This document shows, one piece after another, positions 1-7,472 of a stretch of DNA of 39,655 nt. Below the pieces are notes generated by a model that saw only the letters and a list, made by a program, of their open reading frames with translations, had not been told where the DNA came from and searched no databases. How positions within the stretch are numbered: the first letter of the stretch is position 1; each line of letters opens with the position of its first letter. Source of the DNA: UMGS75 sp963648435 (lineage in GTDB: Bacteria; Bacillota_I; Bacilli_A; ML615J-28; CAG-313); NCBI GenBank assembly GCA_963648435.1, contig CAVJDT010000011.1, positions 1-39,655 of the forward strand, given 5' to 3'. The translations under genes were made by a program, and so were the position numbers.

Positions 1-59
1 TTTTTATAGTAAACATTATTATTAGTATGATTTAAACTATAAGAAGAAAAATTGTTCAT
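1..59 (-). CDS. Possible 5' end of a hypothetical gene running off the left edge
   Basis: On the minus strand an ATG at 59-57 is preceded by a good ribosome site (GAGGTGAC, seven or eight bases upstream) and opens a reading frame with no stop to the window edge. The 19 visible residues are rich in Asn, Ser and Tyr and match nothing I recognise. It would be transcribed divergently from the gene pair at 454-4198. Too little is visible to judge whether it is real; the ribosome site is the only positive evidence. Confidence 0.3.
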   Translation of the reverse strand, partial: MNNFSSYSLNHTNNNVYYK

Positions 60-161
60 ATGTCACCTCTAACACTATTATGCTAAAAAACGAATATATA
101 ACGAATTAATTAATAAAAATTAGAATTATTTTTATTGATTGTTTTTTAAAAAGTAAAACGT

Positions 162-190
162 TTGCATAATGATTTAGTGCATGGTAAAAT
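162..190 (+). promoter_or_regulatory. Promoter for the leader and peptidase/LRR genes
   Basis: TTGCAT (162-167) and TAAAAT (185-190) are separated by exactly 17 bases, the same geometry as other promoters in this window. Transcription would begin near 197, giving a leader of about 95 bases before the terminator-like hairpin at 263-290. A cre-like sequence (about 153-167) overlaps the -35 box. Confidence 0.5.
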
Positions 191-204
191 ATAGGCATAT
201 AAGT

Positions 205-290
205 AATATTTCCTAAGCTTGCTTTTTAACATCCTTGAGAAACATCATAGTAATTAGAAATTAAGCACTCTTAGGAAAAGGGTGTTTTTT
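205..290 (+). promoter_or_regulatory. Candidate transcription attenuator or riboswitch leader, class unknown
   Basis: Two mutually exclusive structures can be drawn. In the first, TTTCCTAAG (209-217) pairs perfectly with CTTAGGAAA (270-278), and inside it GCTT (221-224) pairs with AAGC (263-266), closing a loop of about 38 bases. In the second, AAGCACTC (263-270) pairs with GGGTGTTT (280-287, with wobble), followed by a T run: an intrinsic terminator. Bases 263-270 are needed by both, which is the usual design of an attenuator or riboswitch. I do not recognise the apical sequence as a known aptamer. Seen: the pairings. Inferred: regulation of the downstream surface-protein genes. Confidence 0.4.
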
Positions 291-341
291 GTTTAAAAAA
301 CTTTATTATTTATAAGAATGTAAATAGAAGGGGAGGAAAAT

Positions 342-428
342 ATGAAAATTTATTTATTATTTATGCAAATCATCAAAGGGTCATTTGGCCATAGCATGCG
401 GCCTAAAGTATGCTCACGAGAAACATAA
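342..428 (+). CDS. 28-residue small ORF with strong ribosome site (possible leader peptide)
   Basis: ATG 342 follows GGGGAGGAAAAT, the strongest ribosome site near the left end, and the frame closes with TAA at 426-428. The product begins MKIYLLFMQIIKG and ends KVCSRET; it has a hydrophobic start and a basic tail. The second half contains an inverted repeat (TTTGGCC/GGCC..AAA, about 378-402). It lies between the attenuator and the peptidase gene, so it could be a leader peptide or the decayed start of a gene. No family recognised. Confidence 0.35.
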   Translation: MKIYLLFMQIIKGSFGHSMRPKVCSRET

Positions 429-453
429 ATAAAAAAGAAAGGAAACGTAAATT

Positions 454-500
454 ATGAAAAAATTTACTCTGAGTATAATTTTATTATAGTATTTAGTTTA
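454..500 (+). other. Frameshifted signal-peptide start of the following peptidase-like gene
   Basis: ATG 454, with ribosome site AAAGGAAAC just upstream, encodes MKKFTLSIILL and then meets TAG at 487-489. The next frame, open through 501 and beyond, reads IIVFSLML before the body of the protein at 501-2132. Adding one T to the T4 run at 479-482 joins both halves into an ordinary export signal (basic start, long hydrophobic core). I therefore think the real gene starts at 454 and carries a one-base deletion, or that the assembly lost a base. Confidence 0.55.
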
Positions 501-2132
501 ATGCTTAATTTTAATACAAAAAAATATTTAGCAATTCCTAATATAAGTGGTGAACAAGGAATAGTAACAAGAGAAGAAAAAATATTGCACTATGATGTTG
601 AACTAAATACTTTTACAGAGTACAATTTCATGGTATGGGGATATGGTGCAAGTCAACAATGGTGTATTTACAATGCTACAGATAGAAGAAAATTTAGTTT
701 TACCAATCCTTGGAATGAATTAGAAATGGCACTTGAAAATGTGGAGAATCAAAATTCTAATAACAATTCTTCGGATCAACTTGAATGTATTAATCATATC
801 AAAATATTGGTTGAAAGTAATGACTCTTATCAATATTTGGCTTATATTCAAGGGCATATAATAGTAATTCCGGAGCAAGTAATTATTGATGAAACTACTA
901 ATGGAGCATTAGTATTTGGTGAAGAATACGCAATTATTAATAGCAAACGATACTTTTATTATGAAGGAACGCTAAATTATAATTTTGAATCATTTGATAA
1001 TCAAAAAGAAATAAATGGTTCATATATGAAATATAATCAATTTAGTAATATGACAACCATTAACAATGCATTTTATTTTGATAAATTAGATGAAAATTTT
1101 GGCGAAAATGAAAATGGTATATGTGGATATGTGGCAATAGCTTCACTGCTTTCATATTATAATGTACTATATAATTCAGATTTTATTAGTGCTGATAAAT
1201 TAGGACATGATTATAGCATATCTTCAACATCAAATTCTATATTTCCTCAAGACTTTGCTAAGAGCCCAGGCTACAAAACAGATTTTTCTAATTTTTTGTA
1301 TAATGATATAGGTAAAACTATTTTTTCACATAATATTTTACCATCTAATGTTATGACCACTGAGAGGCAAAAACAATTGATTGAAAAATATTTAACTGAT
1401 TATACAGAATTATCGAATTTATGTTCAACGGAAATTGTTGAAAACACAATTTTTAGTTCGGCTTCTTTACAATACGCAATCAGTGAAATTAATGCAGGAA
1501 GACCAGTTTTAATGACAATGTATAGTTGGACTGGATGCTATAATAATATAGGAATCACAGAGTTTTATTATGGCTGTCCACATGTGGTAATTGTGTATGG
1601 TTATGGATATGATGATGGACAATTATATTTTAAGTGCCATACAGGGTGGAAAAACAAGCCTATATCTATTTTTAGGTTGTATCAGACAGATAATGTGAAT
1701 ATAATAAAATTTAATTATAATGAGTATACTCATAAATGTAATAATAACGCATATATGTACAAACATAAAGCTAGTTGTGCTGGCTTTAGTATTTGCATTT
1801 GCAAAGGAACTTTGGCTAGATATTGCGAAGCTTTAGAGGCTAGTTGTACACTCAAAGAATATCACTGTCCAACATGCAATGATATATTGGATACAGAAAC
1901 AATAAATAATCATAAGTGTGTTTGGAATACCAGTGTTTTCACTCATAGAGGAACTTGTACAAAATGTAATACGTATATAGAAAGTCAACATTTATTTTTA
2001 TATAATAAAGTTTCTGAGTTATATAGTTGTCGTGTATGTGGCTTTACTACTAGAATAATTCCGGCTAATTCCAATGTTATACCAGAAGAATGGATTAATA
2101 GAGAATATGAAATAGAAGAGGTCATGGAATAA
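501..2132 (+). CDS. Papain-fold (C39/C10-like) cysteine peptidase-like surface protein with Cys/His-rich tail
   Basis: Residues 1-190 of this frame resemble nothing known to me and may be a propeptide. A segment at about 200-395 looks like a papain-fold peptidase: GICGYVAIASLL puts a candidate nucleophile at Cys208, and PHVVIVYGYGY puts a candidate catalytic His at 361, followed by a CHTGW stretch where papain-like enzymes carry the Asn-x-Trp element. Residues 410-520 hold repeated Cys/His pairs (HKC, CICKG, CPTC, HKC, CTKC, CRVCG) like the metal-binding repeats at the ends of surface proteins in gut Firmicutes. The ATG at 501 is probably not the true start (see 454-500). The stop is 17 bases before the LRR lipoprotein gene, so they are likely co-transcribed. 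Substrate unknown; peptidase activity is inference from motifs. Confidence 0.6.
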   Translation: MLNFNTKKYLAIPNISGEQGIVTREEKILHYDVELNTFTEYNFMVWGYGASQQWCIYNATDRRKFSFTNPWNELEMALENVENQNSNNNSSDQLECINHIKILVESNDSYQYLAYIQGHIIVIPEQVIIDETTNGALVFGEEYAIINSKRYFYYEGTLNYNFESFDNQKEINGSYMKYNQFSNMTTINNAFYFDKLDENFGENENGICGYVAIASLLSYYNVLYNSDFISADKLGHDYSISSTSNSIFPQDFAKSPGYKTDFSNFLYNDIGKTIFSHNILPSNVMTTERQKQLIEKYLTDYTELSNLCSTEIVENTIFSSASLQYAISEINAGRPVLMTMYSWTGCYNNIGITEFYYGCPHVVIVYGYGYDDGQLYFKCHTGWKNKPISIFRLYQTDNVNIIKFNYNEYTHKCNNNAYMYKHKASCAGFSICICKGTLARYCEALEASCTLKEYHCPTCNDILDTETINNHKCVWNTSVFTHRGTCTKCNTYIESQHLFLYNKVSELYSCRVCGFTTRIIPANSNVIPEEWINREYEIEEVME

Positions 2133-2149
2133 TTAAAGGAGGTTAAAAA

Positions 2150-4198
2150 ATGAAAAGATTTTTATTACTTACGTTATTTTTAAGTTTAATTGTAGGATTT
2201 TATAGTTGTAAAATACCAACGTTTAATTGGGAAAAAGAATCTAACATAAATTTTTTAGCATCTTACACATCTAAAAATATTGATTTAGAAGTACCATCAA
2301 ATGTGATTAACTATGTTAAGGAATTCATAACTTTCTATGATGAAGACTATCATAATCGAGTGCCTAATTACTATAAATCACTTGCTGAAGAAAAAATTCT
2401 TGCACGTGAAGAAGGATTAACCTATATTGATTATAAACTTTCAAAAGAAGGTTGCACAAGAGAAGACTTAGAAAATGGTTTTATATACCCATATGGTAGA
2501 AATGAAAAATTTAATAGTATAAAATATGCTAATTATTATTGTAAATTAATATTATTAAATGGGGAACAATTAAAGTTATTTATTGAAGACACCCAAAACG
2601 AAAAAGATTTATGGCATACAATGGATTACAATATTACATATGACATTTTCCCTAATACTAAAGTATTAGAAAATGGTAAATACATTATCGATGATACAAG
2701 AGGCAATATGTTAATAGGAATAGATGATGTTAGTGAATTCTATGTAAGTGAAGATACTACATATATTTGTTCACACATTTGGAAAGATAAAGAAAACTTA
2801 CAATTTAATGAATATGAAGGATGTTTATATTTACCATCTAAGACTAATCCATATTATGCTTTTTTAGAACCAATTGATAAAACTTTAACAGAATATAAAA
2901 TTCATAAAGATACTAAAGTTATTGCCGATTATGCTTTTGGCGAATGTAGTAATATTGAGACGGTAACATTTGAAGATTTAAATACTTGTGTAGGAATTGG
3001 AAATTATGCCTTTATTAATTGTACTAATTTAAAGCGTTGTAATTTTCCATCAAGTATTGATACGATTAATAGTTCAATACTAGATATGATACCAAATATT
3101 GAACTGTATAATGATGGTATTGCTAATTATTTAGGAAATGATGAAAATCCATATTTAATGCTTTGTAATATAACAAATAAAGAAATTGAAGAATTTAATT
3201 TTTATGAAAGCACTAAAATAATTCTTGAAAATGGATTGATAGGATGTCCAAGTAAAGAAAAGTTAGAAATTCCAAATAATATAACGCAAATTAGCGCTTA
3301 TTCTATTGGCTATTATTCCAATATTGAAATTGGTGATGGTATAAAATTAATTGAAAATAATCCTTTTAGATGTAAAAATTTAGTTATTAAAGGACGTAAT
3401 ATCATTTTTGAAAGAGCAAGTAAATATGTTAATTATAGAAGTGAGCATCTTAAAACCGAAAACATTTATTTTGATGGTACAGTAAATGACTGGGTACAAA
3501 ATAAATTTGAAGGTTCGGTATTTTCAGAATATTATAATGAAAAATGTTCAAAACTTTATACTTTAGAAAATTCAACATATACTTTAGTAGAAAATCCTCA
3601 AATATCATGTAATGTTTCAGATTATGCTTTTGCTAATTACAAGTATTTGACTGAAGTAACTTTTAAGAATGGTGTTAAATCAATTGGTAAATATGCTTTC
3701 TATAATACTTCTTGTAAAAAAATTGAATTTGCAAATACTATTGAAAAAGTAAAAATTAATGCCTTTTTATATGCTAAAAACATATCCCAATTTACATATG
3801 TTGGAACAATTGATGAATATTGCAAAATAGAATATGATACGCCATGTTCAAATCCAATCTTTTATTCAACTACTCTTGCATTAAAAGAAGGAACAAAAGA
3901 AAAAAACATTAAAGAATTAATTATAGGTGATGATGTTACCAAAATAAATGATTATGCTTTTATTAACTTAGTATCTGTGAAAAAAATTGTTATTGGTAAA
4001 AATGTTAAAGAAATAGGAAGAGAAGTATTTGTATTTTCAGTAGAGAACTTAGAAACATATGTACTAGGGAATGTAGATATGATCAAGTATGGTGGGTTAG
4101 TTGGTTATGTGTATTTTACATCAAGTGATGTTTCAAATAAATATGAAGATGGATGGCGTAGCCATGTTAGTGAAGTAACATGGGATTATAAAGAATAA
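2150..4198 (+). CDS. BspA-type leucine-rich-repeat lipoprotein
   Basis: The ATG follows an AAAGGAGG ribosome site by seven bases. Residues 1-20 form a lipoprotein signal with the modifiable Cys in GFYSC. Leucine-rich repeats of the BspA/LRR_5 class occur at about 255-300 and 485-640, recognised by repeated units such as IADYAFGECSNIETVTF, IGNYAFINCTNL, VSDYAFANYKYLTEVTF and INDYAFINL. The middle (300-480) has degenerate copies. Such proteins in gut and oral bacteria are surface adhesins or host-interaction proteins. It follows the peptidase-like gene and ends in a strong terminator, suggesting a two-gene surface module. Binding partner not predictable. Confidence 0.8.
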   Translation: MKRFLLLTLFLSLIVGFYSCKIPTFNWEKESNINFLASYTSKNIDLEVPSNVINYVKEFITFYDEDYHNRVPNYYKSLAEEKILAREEGLTYIDYKLSKEGCTREDLENGFIYPYGRNEKFNSIKYANYYCKLILLNGEQLKLFIEDTQNEKDLWHTMDYNITYDIFPNTKVLENGKYIIDDTRGNMLIGIDDVSEFYVSEDTTYICSHIWKDKENLQFNEYEGCLYLPSKTNPYYAFLEPIDKTLTEYKIHKDTKVIADYAFGECSNIETVTFEDLNTCVGIGNYAFINCTNLKRCNFPSSIDTINSSILDMIPNIELYNDGIANYLGNDENPYLMLCNITNKEIEEFNFYESTKIILENGLIGCPSKEKLEIPNNITQISAYSIGYYSNIEIGDGIKLIENNPFRCKNLVIKGRNIIFERASKYVNYRSEHLKTENIYFDGTVNDWVQNKFEGSVFSEYYNEKCSKLYTLENSTYTLVENPQISCNVSDYAFANYKYLTEVTFKNGVKSIGKYAFYNTSCKKIEFANTIEKVKINAFLYAKNISQFTYVGTIDEYCKIEYDTPCSNPIFYSTTLALKEGTKEKNIKELIIGDDVTKINDYAFINLVSVKKIVIGKNVKEIGREVFVFSVENLETYVLGNVDMIKYGGLVGYVYFTSSDVSNKYEDGWRSHVSEVTWDYKE

Positions 4199-4229
4199 CA
4201 TCTAATCACAACAAATCATAAAGTAAACA

Positions 4230-4267
4230 AAAAACGTTGATAGATTTAATTATCTATTAGCGTTTTT
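4230..4267 (+). terminator. Rho-independent terminator after the LRR lipoprotein gene
   Basis: AAAACGTTGATAGA (4231-4244) pairs over about 14 bases, with two wobbles, with TCTATTAGCGTTTT (4252-4265), followed by a short T run. It separates the left surface-protein genes from the next transcription unit. Confidence 0.7.
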
Positions 4268-4331
4268 AATTAGGTCTTTTAGGTAGTAAATATTGTAAAA
4301 ATGAAACATTAATGAAAAATATATTAATGCC

Positions 4332-4360
4332 TTGAAAATTATTGATAAATATGATACAAT
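4332..4360 (+). promoter_or_regulatory. Promoter for the lipoprotein-nagA unit
   Basis: TTGAAA (4332-4337), 17 bases, TACAAT (4355-4360). The expected start of transcription is only about 14 bases before the ATG at 4381, so the mRNA would have a very short leader. Confidence 0.6.
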
Positions 4361-4380
4361 AATAATGGAGTGATGTGAAT

Positions 4381-4884
4381 ATGAAAAGATTAATTCAGAT
4401 ATTTCTACTTTTTTTAATGACTTTAACAATGACAAGTTGTAAGAAAAATCAATTAGAAGGATCGTTTGATAAAGTAGATTTCCATATTAGTGGTATTTAC
4501 ATTGAAATGGAAAAAGATCAAAACTATCGAGTAGATAGATTAAATCCAAGTATTTACTACGACCATACATCCAAAAAAGTTGAAACTAATAAAGGCGGTT
4601 TTAATTTAGAATACTCAAATATAATGAATCAAACCACTGAAGAAGATGGTGTGATTACTACTAAGATATTTGTAAATATTCTTTTTCCAAGACAAACTAG
4701 TGAAAAAATTAACATTTATATTGTTAAAGAAAATAGCAGTGGTAAACATTATGTTGACCAAAGTATGAGTGATATCATAGATATAGTTAAAGCAAGTAGT
4801 TATCGAATTAATTACAAATACATTAATGACAATCAAAAATATAAATTCCAATTTGAAATTAAATATTCTAGAAAAGAGGCATAA
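4381..4884 (+). CDS. Small lipoprotein, unknown function
   Basis: A 167-residue protein with a classic lipoprotein signal: MKRLIQIFLLFLMTLTMTSC, Cys20 being the lipidation site. The rest is hydrophilic, with alternating polar and aromatic residues suggesting a beta-rich fold; no family recognised. A GTG at 4375 is in frame, but the ATG at 4381 is better placed ten bases after GGAG (4367-4370) and gives a normal signal peptide. The stop is two bases before nagA, so the two are probably translated from one mRNA; that does not by itself link the function to amino-sugar use. Confidence 0.65.
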   Translation: MKRLIQIFLLFLMTLTMTSCKKNQLEGSFDKVDFHISGIYIEMEKDQNYRVDRLNPSIYYDHTSKKVETNKGGFNLEYSNIMNQTTEEDGVITTKIFVNILFPRQTSEKINIYIVKENSSGKHYVDQSMSDIIDIVKASSYRINYKYINDNQKYKFQFEIKYSRKEA

Positions 4885-4886
4885 TT

Positions 4887-6035
4887 ATGAAAGGTTTTAA
4901 AAATAGTTGGATTATAACAGAAGAAGGAAAAATTAAAGGAAATTTAATAATTGAAGAAGGATTAATTAAAGCATTAGGAGATAAAACTACTGATGGTTTA
5001 TTAGAATTAGATGAAGCTTTTGTGGTTATTCCTGGCTTTATTGATGAACACATTCATGGTGCAGCTGGTAGTGATGCAATGGATGGTACGATCGAAGATT
5101 TAAAGAAGATTGCATGTGCTCTTGCAAGTGAAGGCACAACAGGGTTTTTAGCAACTACTATGACCCAAAGCCCTGAAAACATTACTAAAGCATTAAAAGC
5201 AGTTAAAGAATATCGTGAAAGTAATATTCATGATGGTGCTGAAATTTTAGGTGTACATTTAGAAGGACCTTTTATTGCGAAAGAACATGTTGGAGCACAA
5301 CCTCTTGAGTATGTAGCAGAACCTAAAGTGGAAACATTTAAAAAGTATGAAGAAGCAAGTGGTAATAATATTAAAATTGTAACTTTAGCCCCAGAAGTTC
5401 CAGGTGCATTAGATTTAATTAAATATTTAAAATCTCGTAATGTTGTCGCATCAGTTGGACATACTGGTTCTAAATATGAAGATGTAAGGAAAGCAATTGA
5501 GGCAGGTGCTTCTAATGCTACACACACATATAATGCAATGAAAGGTATTCATCACCGTGAAGTTGGTACTGTTGGTGCAACATTTCTATTTGATGAATTA
5601 AATGCTGAAATAATTTGTGATGGTATTCATGTTTCTGCTCCGGCCATTAAGCTTCTTTATAAAAACAAACCACATGATAAGTTTACTTTAATAACGGATG
5701 CTATGCGTGCAAAACATATGCCAGATGGTGATTATGAACTTGGTGGTCAACCTGTAATTGTTAAAAATAATGAAGCACGTCTTCATGATGGTACTCTAGC
5801 TGGTAGTGTTCTTAAAATGAATTTAGCGGTCAAAAATGTGATGAAGTTCTTAGATTTACCACTAGAAGAAGTTATAAAATATGCAACAATTAATCCTGCT
5901 CGTAATCTACATGTAGATGATGTTATGGGAAGCATTAAAGTCGGTAAACGTGCAAACTTAGTAGTTGTTGACCAAGATATGAATGTTCATATGACAATTC
6001 GTGATGGAAAAGTGGTTTATAGAAAGGATATCTAA
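4887..6035 (+). CDS. nagA: N-acetylglucosamine-6-phosphate deacetylase
   Basis: NagA removes the acetyl group from GlcNAc-6-phosphate, giving glucosamine-6-phosphate for glycolysis or wall precursor synthesis. The 382-residue length is normal for the amidohydrolase-fold family. Visible motifs: metal-site GFIDEHIHG (His55, His57), HLEGPF with the metal-ligand Glu126, VGHT (His192), ATHTYNAM (His213) and LITDAM with the catalytic Asp271. All key residues appear present. A ribosome site (AAAGAGG) precedes the ATG. No nagB or GlcNAc transporter lies nearby, so the sugar source is not shown by this window. Confidence 0.93.
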   Translation: MKGFKNSWIITEEGKIKGNLIIEEGLIKALGDKTTDGLLELDEAFVVIPGFIDEHIHGAAGSDAMDGTIEDLKKIACALASEGTTGFLATTMTQSPENITKALKAVKEYRESNIHDGAEILGVHLEGPFIAKEHVGAQPLEYVAEPKVETFKKYEEASGNNIKIVTLAPEVPGALDLIKYLKSRNVVASVGHTGSKYEDVRKAIEAGASNATHTYNAMKGIHHREVGTVGATFLFDELNAEIICDGIHVSAPAIKLLYKNKPHDKFTLITDAMRAKHMPDGDYELGGQPVIVKNNEARLHDGTLAGSVLKMNLAVKNVMKFLDLPLEEVIKYATINPARNLHVDDVMGSIKVGKRANLVVVDQDMNVHMTIRDGKVVYRKDI

Positions 6036-6037
6036 AA

Positions 6038-6706
6038 ATGAAAAAACATATATCATTTTATTATTATTTAGTTATATGGGCGGTTGTTGTAGGACTATTT
6101 AATGCTTTATTATTTATTATTGATAAAAACCATACAACTACCTTTTGGGTTACATATGGTTTTGTAATGGGATCATTTGTAATGAATTTAGTTGGTTTTA
6201 TGATTGTACCTCGCAACAAGCAAAGACTTAATATAGTTACGACCCTTTGCTTTATGTATGGTGTTGTTTGCTTATTAAGTGGCATTATCTTCTTCATTTT
6301 TCCCAAAGTTTTAGTAGTAGTAATTATTTGTGTATATTTGGTATTTACAGCGGTTTTTATAATATTGTTAGTATTTGGAATGATAAATCAAAATCAAATA
6401 AAAGAAAATCCTCAAAAACAACAAGAAGTTTTTGATATGTCACAACTTGTAACTTATCTTCAAGATATTCAAAAACAAAGTACTAATGTAGCTGTTAGAA
6501 ATAGCATTAATGATTTAGCTAACTTCGCTATGGGAGCAACCCCAAATATAAAGGAATTACCAGAAGTTGAAGAAATGGAAAAGCAAATATTTGAATATGC
6601 TTCATTTATTAAGAAAAATGTTGAACATGATGAAGTTAATAATGTGTTCTATAACATTGATAGAGTTAAAAAACTATTAAAAGAGCGTGAAGCAAAATTA
6701 AGATAA
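6038..6706 (+). CDS. Four-helix membrane protein with cytoplasmic C-terminal domain, unknown
   Basis: Two bases after nagA, so probably in the same operon. The first 120 of 222 residues hold four hydrophobic segments (about 8-28, 37-57, 66-86, 92-112). The remaining 100 residues are charged and helical (QLVTYLQDIQKQS ... VEEMEKQIFEYASFIKKN) and likely sit in the cytoplasm. I do not recognise a family. The helical tail could mediate protein-protein contacts. Confidence 0.6.
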   Translation: MKKHISFYYYLVIWAVVVGLFNALLFIIDKNHTTTFWVTYGFVMGSFVMNLVGFMIVPRNKQRLNIVTTLCFMYGVVCLLSGIIFFIFPKVLVVVIICVYLVFTAVFIILLVFGMINQNQIKENPQKQQEVFDMSQLVTYLQDIQKQSTNVAVRNSINDLANFAMGATPNIKELPEVEEMEKQIFEYASFIKKNVEHDEVNNVFYNIDRVKKLLKEREAKLR

Positions 6707-6712
6707 TAAATG

Positions 6713-6745
6713 TTCACACTATGTCAAAGTAGTGTGAATTTCTAT
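6713..6745 (+). terminator. Hairpin between the membrane protein and the ABC genes
   Basis: TTCACACTA (6713-6721) and TAGTGTGAA (6730-6738) form a perfect 9-bp stem with an eight-base loop, followed by a weak T-rich stretch. It may be a partial terminator that lowers expression of the ABC genes downstream, or the end of the nagA unit; no separate promoter is evident after it. Confidence 0.45.
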
Positions 6746-6758
6746 ATTAGGAGGCAAA

Positions 6759-7472
6759 ATGCTTAAGATTGAAAATTACACTAAAACTTATGATAACGGT
6801 AAAACAGCAGTTCATAATCTATCACTAAATGTTGAAAAGGGTGATTTGTTTGCCTTTATTGGTCATAATGGTGCTGGTAAATCTACTACCATTAAATCAG
6901 TAGTAGGAATATTACCATTTACAGAGGGTAATATTTATATTGATGGGATGTCTATTAAAACATCGCCAATAAAATGTAAACAAATCATTGGCTATATTCC
7001 TGATAATCCCGACCTTTATGAATCATTAACAGGAAGTGATTACTTAAATTTTATTGCGGATTTATTTGGAGTATCTAAGGAAAAAAGAAAAGAAATAATC
7101 GATTATTATGCAAAAAAATTTGAACTTGTTGATGATTTAAATAATTATATTAGTTCTTATTCCCATGGAATGAAACAAAAATTAGCATTAATTTCCGCAT
7201 TTGTTCATGAGCCAAAACTGCTTGTTTTAGATGAACCATTTGTTGGACTTGATCCTAAAGCTACCTTTATAGTCAAAAATGTTATGAAAGAATTTTGTGA
7301 AAATGGAGGAGCAATTTTCTTTTCTACTCATATTTTAGAGGTTGCTCAAAAACTATGCAATAAAATAGCAATCATTAAAAATGGTGAACTTGTAATAAGT
7401 GGTAAAATGGAAGAAGTAACCAAAGATAATTCGCTAGAAGATGTGTTTATGGAGTTAACTACTCATGAATAA
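6759..7472 (+). CDS. ABC transporter ATP-binding protein
   Basis: A 237-residue nucleotide-binding subunit of the ABC-2/CcmA/DrrA export class. Walker A is GHNGAGKST (35-43), the signature is YSHGMKQ (134-140, a His for the usual Ser-Gly pattern), Walker B is LLVLDEP (154-160) and the switch His is in FFSTHIL (about 195). A good AGGAGG site precedes ATG 6759. The gene overlaps the permease gene by eight bases, showing translational coupling and that both form one exporter. Substrate unknown. Confidence 0.88.
   Translation: MLKIENYTKTYDNGKTAVHNLSLNVEKGDLFAFIGHNGAGKSTTIKSVVGILPFTEGNIYIDGMSIKTSPIKCKQIIGYIPDNPDLYESLTGSDYLNFIADLFGVSKEKRKEIIDYYAKKFELVDDLNNYISSYSHGMKQKLALISAFVHEPKLLVLDEPFVGLDPKATFIVKNVMKEFCENGGAIFFSTHILEVAQKLCNKIAIIKNGELVISGKMEEVTKDNSLEDVFMELTTHE

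Noticed and set aside
4250..4435. Minus-strand 61-codon frame before the small lipoprotein gene
   Set aside because: It spans the terminator and the promoter of the plus-strand genes and lacks a ribosome site.
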